Shown here: positions 43,160 to 54,528 of the stretch, in pieces
Position numbering within the stretch: position 1 is the first letter of the stretch
How the letters are laid out: each line of letters opens with the position of its first letter
The notes under the pieces: generated by a model
The model's database searches: none
Told to the model about the DNA's origin: nothing
Seen by the model: only the letters and a program-made list of their open reading frames with translations
Assembly (NCBI GenBank): GCA_025345505.1
Contig: JANVCC010000056.1
Coordinates: 992,001 to 1,056,000 of the forward strand
Source of the DNA: Todiramphus chloris collaris
Lineage: Eukaryota > Chordata > Aves > Coraciiformes > Alcedinidae
Length of the DNA: 64,000 nucleotides
Direction of reading: 5' to 3'
Program-made: the position numbers and the translations under genes

Positions 43160-43400
43160 TCGGACGCCCCTAGCACCGCGTCCCTCCTCTGCTAGCGCCT
43201 GCGGAGAGGACAGGGAGAGGCCCCGACAGCTCGGCACAGCAGCCGCCGCGATTTAACGCAGCGGAGGCATTACTGTCAGACAAGTTTCCGCCGCGCTCCC
43301 AGTGACGGCAGTAGGAGGGTGCGGTGCCGCGTCGCGCCCGGGAGGAGAAGGCGGCCGCCGGCAGGTGCCGGGCCGGGAGGAGCGCAGCGCAGCGCGGAGC

Positions 43401-43447
43401 ATGGAGAAGCTGAACAAGCTGGCTGTGCCGGCCGGGGAGAAGTTCAG
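43401..43447 (+). CDS. BLNK: BLNK coding exon 1 (start codon to R16 split)
   Basis: The exon encodes MEKLNKLAVPAGEKF plus two bases of codon 16 (AG|G, Arg). The start was chosen because it matches the BLNK N-terminus and has a strong Kozak context (A at -3, G at +4). The donor is CAG|GTAGGG. The exon sits inside the CpG island, so transcription start and 5' UTR are probably in the same first exon. The N-terminal segment of BLNK is short and rich in Leu and Lys; in mammals this region is reported to mediate vesicle or membrane association. This is the only coding exon in the island. Confidence 0.93.
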
Positions 43448-45859
43448 GTAGGGTCCGCTCCGCTCCGCTCGCCGTCTCCACCGCGCGTGTGGCGCGGGGC
43501 TCCTGCGGGCAGGGAAGGGTGATAGGGAGCCGCTTTCCGCGCTGGAGTTAAGGAGGGACTGGGACGTTCTGCGGCACAAGGAAGTTGCAGAAGTTTTATA
43601 GGGTAAAACGGAGTTACTACTGGTCGCCAGGGTGGTACAGGGAAGTACAGAAGGTAAATACAGGTTTGGAGCGATTAATCGGACACAGATTTGAAAGCAA
43701 AATGTGTGTCTGCTTTGTCTGCAGTGAAAAGAAAATTTTTGAAGTGTCTGTTTTCAAAGCTGTAGGAAGATAATCGTTGACTCACTAAGATGTGAGCCTT
43801 ATGCAAGTTGAAAAAAAAATAATTAGCTGCTTAATGGGATAATCAGAACATCCTACGAAGATGGCTTTTGCAGTTAAGTTCTGTAATGTTTCCTAATCTT
43901 CGAAAGAACTGGAGTGAGAAGGAATAGAGGGAACTGGAAAAAGGGAAATGTTCCTAAGTGAAGGAGAACAATGTTAAATACAGGGTTTGAGAGTAAAAAA
44001 GAAGAAGCTGACCATTACTGAAGTATTTTTAGTGTGACTTGACTGGTGTGCTGGTGGAGTTGGCACCTCAAAGCTCTTTCACTGTGACTTTTTTCTTCTG
44101 AATCATTAAAATAAGTCCTGGTTTAGATTAAAGTAGCATACAAACTTCTTTCTTCCTCTGAAAAATAAGAATTAAACACTGAAAAATATTTTTTTCCTAA
44201 ATTAACTCACAGTTAAACATTCTGAAGTCTCTCTCCATCTCACCAGAAGCCTTTATGGAAATCAGAGTGATCCCTTGTAAATCTAATTTTGGTAGCTAGT
44301 CTTTCCATACTGTTGAAGTATTGGTGGGGGGTTGTGCGTGTGTACTTGAAAGCAGCAATGATCTTTATATTCCCCATCCAGGCACACCTAATTAAAGCCT
44401 ACAGACTGCATCCTACCACATGGGTAAGAACTTTGTGGAAGGCCCAATGAGCAGGGGGAAAAAGACCATAAATTTCCTCTTTGTCTGCAATTTATCACCT
44501 TAAATAGTCTAAAATGGTCCAAATGGGCTTAAAGTTGATCTGAACTAGCTATCTCAAGATAATAAGCTGAGTGATAGGATGGAAAGCTTCATCATGTCAT
44601 CAAGACATTTACTAGTACATTAAGAAATAAAACATACACTCTTTGTTGTGGTAAAATTGTAGCTGGGATGTATCTTCTGCACAATTGCAAATTATTAAAG
44701 CAGGATTACTTTCAAGTATACAGAGAGAGTCTACGTGTGAGAGTTATAATGGTTTACAACTTGAGAACTGATTCAAAAGCCTAAACCAGAAAGGCAGCTT
44801 TCACATCCCTTCTACATCTTTACACTGGCTGACACTTTTCCCCTATGTCTGAAGTTTTAATATTGTTGTCAAATAAGGAATAGGAGGAGGTAGCTCTGCT
44901 GTCCTGTTTTATCCTGAAGTATTAAAAACTACTTTTTCCTCTTCTCCTTATGGCCAATACACCTCAACTGTGCAAGGGAAATAGGAGCATGTTTCTCAAA
45001 TATGTGAGTGTTCTCGGTACACGCAGTGGAATTTGCATGCATGCTTCGATTTGAGCATGTTGAATACCTCCTTAGAAACCTGGGTATTTGGGTACATCAT
45101 ATTACTACAGTATCAGGATTTTAAGAACTTAAGGCAGAAGCTTCCATGAGTACATTTCATAGTTTAAATTTAGGAGAGATGTGCAAATATAGGAAGAGAT
45201 CAGCGTAATATGGCAGCAGATTTTTACTCCTTTGAAAAAGCTGAATACCCCCCTGTGACTTGTTTACAGTGCAGTTGACTTCCTAATATTGCCTCCTGTC
45301 TTCATGGAAGACACATAGATGGTTCAGAGCTTGTACTGAATGTTATACAAATGAAATGGTTACATTAAAAACTTATCTTTCTTTATATGCTAACATGCAA
45401 GGCCAAGAAATATTCCTACCAAACATAGTTGAAATTGGTTTAATTATAGTTATCATTTTTCTGAAGACAGCTTTCTTAAAATTTTTGCTTTGTAGCAGAA
45501 AAAATTAAAGTAGCACTGCTGTTGAGTCAGTGTCTGAGAGTAGAGCTTTTGATTTTTTTAAGTGTAGACTTGGAAAACTAGATATTATGTGGTTTTGCTA
45601 AGATCATCTGTTCTCCATGGGTATATTGGAGCTTACCAGACACAGCTTTTTGTTGCATTAGCAAGTCTTATGCCAGGTCTGAATTCTGAACATATTTCAT
45701 TTGCTTGTTTGCTGCAACAGTAAGAATCATAAGTGTTCTTATGTGTCTCTTTATCTACCATGTTGTGGTATGGACATTGTTTGTAGTGAAGTTACTCAAT
45801 TAACTTTAATATCAGTTAGGTAGGAATGATGGAACTTCATTGAATTCCAGTATTACTTT

Positions 45860-45894
45860 TATAATAATATATAATATTATTAATAATGTATAGT
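45860..45894. repeat. AT-rich imperfect palindrome
   Basis: A stretch made almost wholly of ATAATA/TATTAT words within BLNK intron 1, including an AATAATAT-ATA-ATATTATT inverted repeat. It is low-complexity DNA capable of hairpin formation. Confidence 0.6.
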
Positions 45895-47031
45895 TATAAG
45901 GTATGCACAGTATTATATAACCATTCCATCAGAGTACACTGTGTGTTCTGATTGCTTCCATATGGTCAGGAAAAACTAATTCCAAGGCTTGGTTACTTTG
46001 TGGTACATACAAATAATTTGGTACTTTAAATGTTTTTCTAAAGTGTGAAGGAAGAACTTAAGTGATAGCCATGCTGTCATGGTAGGCTCTAGTATACCTT
46101 GATTTTAGCCTGAACTTTAGCTAAAAAAACGTATGCTGCAAATAGAAACACAGATAGACATATTCCTAATTGGGGATGGTAGGTGACGAAGGTAACAGGA
46201 AGTTAGCGGCTCAAAAGATACAGCACTAATCTTGTAGCATCTTTTGTGGTTCAACTTCCTTATACTATGAGCCTATGATTCCAAGTCTTTAAATAATTTC
46301 TAGCTATTGTATGACTATTGTATGTTATAGCATCTCTTTAGACTTGCTGCATTTTCTATTACAACCACCAAACTTAATAATGACTCATAGATGTCTGTAC
46401 CGTGTATCACAAAGTCTTTTTCAAAGGCATCATTAACATCATCACTGCAGTGATGGGCAAACTGTGGCATGAACCAGACATGTACCAGATGCTTTCACTT
46501 GCCTAAGGTAATGCAGCCATCAACTTCCAGATGGCAAACAGGCTTTTCCAGGAGCAGTTTCATGATCATTTCAGGTGACTTTGTTAATTTGCAGTAGTTC
46601 TTCTCCCCCCTTAAAAAAAGCCCTCTATCTCCAACCATAACTCCCAAATGAGAAACAAGGTGGGGAAAGAAAAGCAACTGACTTTTATTCTCAGGTTGGA
46701 CAAGTATGTCAGTATATACATTTGCAGTATAAATATTTGAGGTGTTTTGTTTTAAAATTCCTTGCTACACAGGAGGGTTTAAGTCCCAATTCTATTAAAA
46801 TAGGGGATTTCCTTAAGGCATCAATGTCTGATATTTGTCTATGAAATTTGAAGGTATTTATGGTCTTCACTAATATTGTACTGATAGAGATAGCTTGACT
46901 GCAACTACTAGGTCTTTCTTCTACCAGAGGATTGTCTGGTACTGTTTCCTCTTGAAAGTGTATAAGCAGAGAATTAATTCAGTTTAGAGTGAAGCAATAT
47001 TTAACTGTAAGCTGACACCCTTCTTAACCTG

Positions 47032-47600
47032 TTTTTTTTTCAAGTAAAATTTTAACAGTTTATTGCATCAATGGACTTGAACAAGGGGAAAGAACAAAAA
47101 TAAACTCAAGCAGGAAAGAAACTGGAGTTTCAAAATAAGTTACCTGTGCACTGCTCAGTGGTCTAAAGGCCCAAATTGGCACTGTCCCATATATAAGACT
47201 TTTCCAGACCAGCCCCTTCTAGGTGATCATTGTTCTCTCTCACAAATCACAGCCCCCTCTCTTTTGCTCTTTTCTCTCTGTCTCGTCTTTCTAGCAAAAG
47301 TCTAATCTGCCTCCACCCTCAGGCCCTAAGCACGTAACAGCCATGAAGGTCTTCTGGGACACCAGCCAGTGCCACCTCCGGCAGCCTTCTGTCTCGGCTT
47401 CCAGTTTCTCCTGATAACTTTCCACTGCGCAGTAACACTGTCACGACAGCAGCTTGTGTGGCGCACCCACGTTTTAGACCAACAAAATGCAGGCAGAATG
47501 TAAGGTCACATGAAATCACAGTGCCAGTGGTATGCAGTCTTTTAAAGTTGCATTTCACAGGCAGGAGGGAAAAGGAGGTCACCAGCTACATTTTCCGTGC
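47032..47600 (-). pseudogene. Possible processed retrocopy (3' end with poly(A) tail)
   Basis: Read on the minus strand, an AATAAA signal (plus-strand tttatt at 47,059-47,064) is followed 18 bases later by a run of nine A residues (plus-strand T run at 47,032-47,040), the layout of a reverse-transcribed mRNA 3' end. The body above it is more GC-rich than the flanks and has CpGs, but its frames are interrupted and I could not identify a parent gene. The upper boundary is a guess. A chance AATAAA beside a short A run is a real alternative, and processed pseudogenes are rare in birds. Confidence 0.25.
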
Positions 47601-49736
47601 TGATGAGTACAAACAAAAGTTCTTTCTGTAGGACTGTTAGGTCCAGTTTGCCATAGAAAGCATGGAATTGAGATTAAATGATAAAACTGTATAATCTCTA
47701 TTTGCTAAAGACTTCTGTAATCTTAAACAGTTCATGAATCTCTCTCACCTCTGGACTTTGGAATGGAATGAGATACAAAATGCAAACTTACCCAAAAACC
47801 ACTGCACAAATCCCTCCTTTCGCTCCCAGTGTGAGTTCTCCAGTCGTGTTCTCCTGTTGCTTCTCGCTCCAACCTTGCTTCAGTCCAGCATAGCCTCCAC
47901 TCCATCAGTATCTGTCCTTTCTTCCTTTCTCTCTGCACAAGCATTTTATTTTATCAATCCCTTTAAAGTTTCTTCTTTTCTTCTTGTTTATCATCCTTCT
48001 GTCCAGCTCTGTTATCCTGCATGGACCAATTTCCAGACTGCCCTAAAAAAAAACCACACCAAACAAAAAAGCACTACTCCTTTTTTTTTTTTTTCTTTCC
48101 CCTAAAGTTGAATTTCCACATAGTAATTTATTGTCATACAGAACTTCTTGCCTATGATACTGTTTATAGAAAAGTGTGTTTAAGTGTGTCTGTGATGTAG
48201 TATGTTTTAAATGAAAACATGACAATGTGGACAAAATGTTGTGGTGCAATATTGAAACTATGGTGAGAGGCCGTTTTACTCTCTGTATGTAGGTAACAGT
48301 GTCTGTTTACAAGATCAGCTATGCTTACATTCTACCTATAGTTTCATTTTACTTGTGCTGGCAAAACTGTTCAGTCACTGTCACAGTTTATTCCCCCAGT
48401 GTCTCATATGCACACTCTTCCAAATAAAATTAGGTCTTCTAGTGACATTTTAGCTTTGCCAAAAGAACTGTCCACAGTAGGAGCATTTGCCAACTACAGC
48501 AATCACAAATGACATCATTTTAGGCCTGTGACTGTCAGTTATTGAGCAAAAGCTAGTACTATGGATTGGATCTAAAGATTTGTGGGTTTTTTTGTTTTAA
48601 GTCAAATAATAAATGACCCATAGCCAAATAAATAACTCAATAAATTCCTTTTCTTGGACATGGAAAAAAAACCCAACAAAGCTTTCCAGCAACCATTTTT
48701 TACCATTAGTTTAAAACTACACACTATACAGCTGTGCAGAGTGCTGGCTATTAAATCATAACATGACATTGCATGTACCCAGTGATAACGCTGATCCCAG
48801 AAAAAAACAGTTTTGTGTTGTATGGAATCATTCAAAAACTACTACACTGCACACTACATATTATAATGTGATAAATGCTTTTCTTTTGGAAGGTAAATAT
48901 GACAATTATAAAATATAGCAAACAAGTCCTCCACACACTTATGGCTTGTGTCAGCCATAATGGTGCTGGAAAACAACACTAAATTATCAAGAGAGGGAAA
49001 AAGATTTCCCACATCAGTAGAAACTGCTATAAATACCTCTCTATTTGAAAATAAGTGATGTTTTTAGTGGGTTCCTTTCTCACCTTGGAAAATGCCTCTA
49101 TTAGATTCTCTCTGACAGCTGTCTGGTAGTTTTTGGAAGCAAAGCACTTGTACATCAACAATTGAAAAAGTTAATCAAGAGTGATGGAATCAAGTTTTAG
49201 TTCTGCTTTTGGTGAAATTAGTTTTAGAAAGCCACTGAACCTGATCAAAAATCCTGACTAACCATCTTCAGGGCTGTAACAGGCCGGGTGAGATATAACT
49301 GGAACATGTTTAAACATCCTAAGAATTCCATTGTTTTTACTTTTTGTTGAAAGGATGAGTGAAATTTGGAGTTTGAACACTGTGGGCAGTTCCAGCATTG
49401 TGACCAAGCCTAGAGGAAAAAATAAGATTTCAATTATCTACAGAACAGAATCCAAAAAAATAACAACTTGCAGAGTTCAGATCACTCTACTTAATATTCA
49501 CAATGTTACGTTAACTGAATTTTTTTACTTTTAAGAAATCTGAATATTTCCTTTTAGATTGTTGGACCAGTATAGGTCAGGATTAAACCGTGCTTCTCCA
49601 CTCTATCACATTACTGTATGGACACTGAAGTGAGGAAAATCTGTGACCTGCTCCATTTGATAAATTTAATGGAAATGGCTCAACACTACTTATTTTATAG
49701 GTAGAGTTTGGCTGCAGAAGTAATTTTAAAGTAATT

Positions 49737-49780
49737 TTTAGCCATCTTCAGATGGCTAAATCATCTTTGGCAGATGATTT
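49737..49780. repeat. Two adjacent perfect hairpins
   Basis: Hairpin one has 11-base arms (49,737-49,747 and 49,750-49,760) around a 2-base loop. Hairpin two has 9-base arms (49,758-49,766 and 49,772-49,780) around a 5-base loop. They share the three bases at 49,758-49,760, so both cannot form completely at once. Located in BLNK intron 1; no transposon ends were recognised. Confidence 0.8.
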
Positions 49781-50879
49781 GTAAGTATCTTTTTAAAAAA
49801 GAATTTATCTGCTCACTATGTTTTTTTCTTATGTGTGTTATGTGGGTTTTAAAATGGTTGCTGCATTAGAGGACTAATTTTACTTTTATATAACATCTTT
49901 TATAGTCTAAGTACCCTAATGCCTGTTACCATATAATAGATAGCAAATATTTCTTTTAGAAAGCAAGTATCACTGGTTTTAGGCACTCAGTAGACAAAAG
50001 AATTGGAAAACTGATGGAAAACAATGGCTGAATGTGACAGTATTTTCTCATTTGGCTGTAGGGAACCATCTTGGCTTTTTAGTAGACTGTGAAAGGACTT
50101 TACAGACTGTATAAAAAAATTGTTTTGTGACAACCATAGCAAATGACTGAGAGGTAAAAGAAGCTTGGAAATTCTGTTAGCATCTTTATCCTATTCTATT
50201 GGTATATACATTTTGGACAAGTTTGTTTTCCAGGTATAAGCAAAGCCAGGTGTGCAATGCTACAGGTTTATGACTGCAACATAAATTATATACAACACAT
50301 TAAATACTTTAGAAAGAATTAAAATAATGCATCCTGAGGCAATAATATGAAAAACACGAGTATGTATTTTTCAAGCTTAATGTAAGGGCAACTGAGTGAA
50401 GTCGGCTATTAATACAAGTGGCTATACTGTATGGCTAAATGGTTCCTTCATGTCTTGAAATATAGACACTATAGGTACAAGAGGTACAGAGGCACCGAAG
50501 TGCTACTAAAGCTGTAGTTACTTGTCCAATTTAACTTAGCATTAAGTCTAAGCTGCTGCCAAATGACCACGTCCCTTTCTTCTACCCCCCCAATGCCTCT
50601 GCTTGCCCTGCCACTCATCTCTGCCCTCACATGGATTCCCATGATAATGTGATAAAGATGGATCTGATCTCAATGATTCCTAAATGTCAAAAGAAAACAG
50701 AAGTTATTTTCCCAGCTAGAAGTTCCATAATTCATCATAGCCAGGTAAGCACCAAAAGCAAAGAGCAGAATTTCCCCCTTCAGTGGCAACCCATGTGGGC
50801 TCCATTAAAGCAGCCGTTAAAACTGAACCAGTTTGTGTCATTGACAGGGCTTTAGTTATCTTAGCCTCACCAATAAAAC

Positions 50880-51820
50880 CATAGAGTCTTATAATTGTCA
50901 GGGTTGGAAGGGACCTTAAAGATCATCTAGTTCCAACCCCCCTGCCATGGGCAGGGACACCTCCCACTAGAGCAGGTTGCTCAGAGCCCCATCCAGCCTG
51001 GGCTTAAAAACTTCCAAGGATGGGGCTTCCACCACCTCTCTGGGCAACCTGTTCCAGTGTCTCACCACCCTCATGGTGAAGAAATTCTTCCTAATGTCCA
51101 ACCTGAATCGTCCTATCTCTAGATTTAATCCATTCCCTGTAGTCCTGTCACTGTCTGACAGCCTAAAAAGTCCCTCCCCAGCTTTCTTGTAGGCCCCCTT
51201 CAGATACTGGAGGCCACAATAAGGTCTCCCCGGAGCCTTCTCTTTTCCAGACTGAACAACCCCAACTCTCTCAGTCTGTCCCCATAGGAGAGGTGCTCCA
51301 GCCCTCTGATCATCCTCGTGGCCCTTCTCTGAACACGTTCCAGCACATCCATATCCTTCCTGCAACAGGGGCTCCAGAACTGGATGCAGTGCTCCAGGTG
51401 AGGCCTCATGAGAGTGGAGCAGAGGGGGAGAATCACCTCCCTGGACCTGCTGGCCACGCTTCTCTTGATGCAGCCCAGGATACGATTGGCCCTCTGGGCT
51501 GCGAGAGCACACTGATGGCTCATGTTGAGTTTCTCATCCACCAGTACTCTCAGGTCCTTTTCTTCAGGGCTGCTCTCAAGCCAGTCACTGCCCAGACTAT
51601 ACTGGTGCTTGGGATTGCTCAGACCCAGATGGAGGACCTTGCATTTGGCCTTGTTGAACTTCATGAGGTTGGCATGGGCCCACCTCTCCAGCCTGTCAAG
51701 GTCCCTCTGGATGGCATCCCTTCCATGCAGTGTGTCAGCCACCCCACACAGCTTGGTGTCATCAGCAAACTTGCTGAGGGTGCACTCGACGCCACTGTCC
51801 AGGTCACTGACAAAATGGCA
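50880..51820 (-). mobile_element. CR1 LINE, 5'-truncated copy (end of reverse transcriptase plus 3' UTR)
   Basis: On the minus strand the sequence runs from the reverse transcriptase core to the CR1 3' end. Recognisable pieces in order are SKFADDTKL (the RT catalytic box with its two aspartates), [34 protein letters not shown]-type sequence, [13 protein letters not shown], and [10 protein letters not shown], then [10 protein letters not shown]-like sequence in another frame and VVRHWNRLPREVVEAPSLEVFK near the ORF2 C-terminus. The 5' side stops just upstream of DSGVECTL, so most of ORF2 and all of ORF1 are missing. A one-base loss near 51,208-51,212 shifts the frame. The copy is dead, inserted antisense in BLNK intron 1. 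The 3' end carries a degenerate CR1 tail near 50,880. Confidence 0.95.
51200..51820 (-). pseudogene. CR1 ORF2 remnant (reverse transcriptase C-terminal part), frameshifted
   Basis: This is the longest open part of the CR1 copy, about 200 codons. It keeps the FADD catalytic motif and the region downstream of it (thumb/C-terminal part). It has no genuine start codon because the element is 5'-truncated. The frame breaks near 51,210, after RLRGDLIVA, where intact CR1 continues [11 protein letters not shown]; the continuation is readable in another frame down to about 50,967. No activity is expected. Confidence 0.9.
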
Positions 51821-52913
51821 TAGGTTCTTCCAATGCACAGAATTCACAGTCACCTCAAAGTAATTTTACTATTTAATTTCATGTTAGGACTGATTTGTGT
51901 CAAAGATATATTATGCCTTTACAGGCAACATATTTTCATTTACTCAGTCTATGTTAGTGCTTATTAGTACAAGAGAGATTCATTGCTTGTTTGTGAACAT
52001 TATGTAGAGGGCATATGAAGATGAAAAGTGTAATCAATATTTAGCCTTTCTGTGCTTCTGTGTGTACGATGTAAACAGACACCTGCTCTAATTATGAGTT
52101 TTGCCTTTAGACAAAATCATGGATGACTGAAAAGTGATCAGAATAGGATGTTACTCAGACTTTATCAACAGTCTCGACAAAACTATTTATAGCAATTTCC
52201 TCTTGTGCATCTCATGAACACAGTAGAAGACAATTAGTTGTTCCTTCCTCTTAGATAGGTGTCTGTAGTTGACTTTTTCTCATAAGCAATCTCCTTTCAA
52301 CTTTTCTTTACAGCTCCGAGATTCCTTTACAGATAAAGATCAAAGACTCATTGCCTTGAATTGATGGTTTGGTGTCACAGGTTACCACCTCCAGCTCCAA
52401 ACTTACTCCTCTCGCATCATGAAAGGCATTGCAGGGAGTGGGCTATGATAAACTCCCAGAATGGATGAGGGGCAGTAACTCTCTATCTTAGACCAGCAGC
52501 AACTGAATCAGTTATAGGACAGACATTGAAAACACCAGCTCCAACCCAGCCAGCTGATGCCAGCCTGAATTTCCTTGAAAAAGAATTCCACTCTCGCTGT
52601 TCCAGGCAGCATATGATATAGGGGTGCATGCATGTGTTGATCCAAAGCACATGAATGAGGTCTAACAAGAGGGATTAGATGCTTTCTGTATTTGTGAATT
52701 TTCTTTTGCTTTCTACTTAGCAATTAGAAGGGAGGTAGAAAGGGGTAGAGCTGTTTAATATAATTAATTGAATTGTTTTAGATGCACAAAACTGGCAAAT
52801 AATACAAAAATACATCTTAGGAAAACACCCAGTTCACTGAGATCCCTGTTTTTCCAAAAAGACTATGTCAGGAGCAGTGTGTTAAGGTAAACCTATTGTA
52901 ATAAAGGTGGTAC

Positions 52914-52927
52914 TTTTTTTTTTTTTT
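52914..52927. repeat. Poly(T) run, 14 bases
   Basis: A homopolymer within BLNK intron 1 with no transposon body recognised beside it. Confidence 0.9.
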
Positions 52928-54466
52928 GTTAATTTATTTTGAGAAGATATTTCAAGGTAAGAGCTTTAAGCTTTTCAAAACCTCAAGTGGTACTTCTACA
53001 AATCCTATTGTAGGTGAGCAGGTCCTGTCCTGTCCCATCACCCTCAGCAAGCAGGAGTCTTCCTCTTTCTACAGAAACAATAACTTTCTTAATCTGGTCA
53101 CCTGTGCACATGTTTGTAAAACTAAAGGCTAATAAAAACACAAAATAAAGACCAGCTGGGGAGAAGGTGGTGGAATAGCTGTGCTGTGAGAATCAATAAA
53201 AAGAGGGGTTGGGCATGCTGTTCCTTCTTAAGTTTCATGGTTTAATGTGTTGCGGTTTTTAAATAAGTAATTTCTAATTTTTTACTCTTCGAGTTTAGTT
53301 TTTTATCCTCTAATAACTTAGCTTTTATTCTTGAAATTCCTATATACTCTTCCTTGCTATTTTCTTTCTTGTGGTTCTTTTCCGTAAAACTTTGTAGCTG
53401 GAACAGGTAGGGTTTTGGAGGGATGTTCTTGTTTTGAGTATAAATTTGTACTTGGAGAATCCCATTCTGGGTTTCCAGTGCTAAGCATTTGAATTTGCCT
53501 GAAAAACAACAAATAACTACTTTTTGGTGTTACATGATTTGTTATGCTGCCTTTCTAAAGACAAAAATGAGGGCTACACCTACCTACAGCCTTACTGTAA
53601 GTGATTGGAGGTAGTGATGATCTTCAGAAAATAGGACTTTCTAGACACAGACCTACAGGGTGCGCTGTCAGTGAGAAACAGATGTACCCAAAAAGGTGTA
53701 AGAACTGAAACTGAAGTGCAAACTGACTGATTTACTGGCATTTTTTTTTTTTCTGAACTATTATTACTATTTTGAAACCAATTCAACTTCATCAGTTAGA
53801 TCTTTAACTGATGTTAGGAGGAGAAAGAATATGTAGGTCACAATATTTAATTTTGCTCACAAAGCTTCCCTTGCAGATCTGTTTGAATCTCCTGTTCAAA
53901 ATTTTGCCCTTTTTTTAACTAAAGAAACTGATCCAAGGGTACAGATGTGGATTATACAAGAAGAAAAATAGGTAATTGAGAGAGTCCTCTAAACACCAGG
54001 AAGTTAAGGAGGTATAATTCTAATCCTTCAGATAAACAGAAATAATTATGCTTGTAATACAGAAAACTTCCTGTGATTCATTTAAAACTGGTTTTTGCTT
54101 TGCCACCACTCCCTACTGACGCTGCACTCAGCCCTGTTTCCAAAAGCATTATCAGCACCACTCCCAACTGCAGGCACACACAGCTGTGCTCACAGCCAGA
54201 TGTACTGAAGCAACTGTGCCCAGTCTTCCCACCCCGGAGAGCTTGTAATATATTCTTACAACAGAGGGTGTCACTTGCTACGGGCTGTCACTCGCCACGT
54301 GACATAGGCAGCAGTACAGCTGAAATACTGACAGCCAATGTGTGCGCTGGGTTCACTGTGCACAAGTAGGTGAACCGTGCTGCTTATGCACACGGGAGAG
54401 CCCTCTCTGTTCCCAGGAGCAAGGGGAGGCCATGGCCACTGAGGAGCCATTCATGCCAACTGCTCT

Positions 54467-54528
54467 GAGCCATAATATACATATTTATGTATATTATGAG
54501 CCATGATATGCATATTTACATATTTATA
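54467..54528. repeat. 31-base tandem duplication with internal palindrome
   Basis: Two adjacent imperfect copies of a 31-base unit begin with gagccat (starts at 54,467 and 54,498). The first copy contains a perfect inverted repeat with 13-base arms at 54,471-54,483 and 54,486-54,498 around a TT loop. The AT-rich content makes cruciform or slippage events likely; function is unknown. Confidence 0.85.

Larger units (their letters stand above)
42990..43530 (+). promoter_or_regulatory. BLNK: CpG island: presumed BLNK promoter, 5' UTR and exon 1
   Basis: CpG density rises abruptly here against AT-rich flanks, and the island covers the BLNK start codon. It contains adjacent GC boxes (GGGGCGGGGGCGGG at 43,123-43,136), three further GGG runs at 43,147-43,159, and short GC-rich tandem units such as TCCGC three times from 43,454. 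No TATA box stands out, which fits a dispersed TATA-less promoter. The transcription start cannot be fixed from sequence; it must lie upstream of 43,401, probably within the island. Two CANNTG E-boxes of the E2A type (CACCTG at 43,103-43,108; CAGGTG at 43,362-43,367) and an EBF-like half-palindrome at 43,005-43,014 would suit a B-lineage gene, but site function is inference. Confidence 0.85.

Noticed and set aside
42938-43579. Several open frames of about 60-110 codons across the CpG island
   Set aside because: Stops are scarce in GC-rich DNA; Arg/Pro/Ala-rich peptides are typical artefacts, and the real coding part here is BLNK exon 1.
46448-46500. Sequence resembling a hAT transposon end (cagtgatgggcaaactgtggc)
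   Set aside because: Only about 20 bases match a remembered terminal motif; no second inverted end or 8-base target duplication was found.
51293-51863. Long plus-strand open frames opposite the CR1 copy
   Set aside because: They are the antisense shadow of the CR1 reverse transcriptase.
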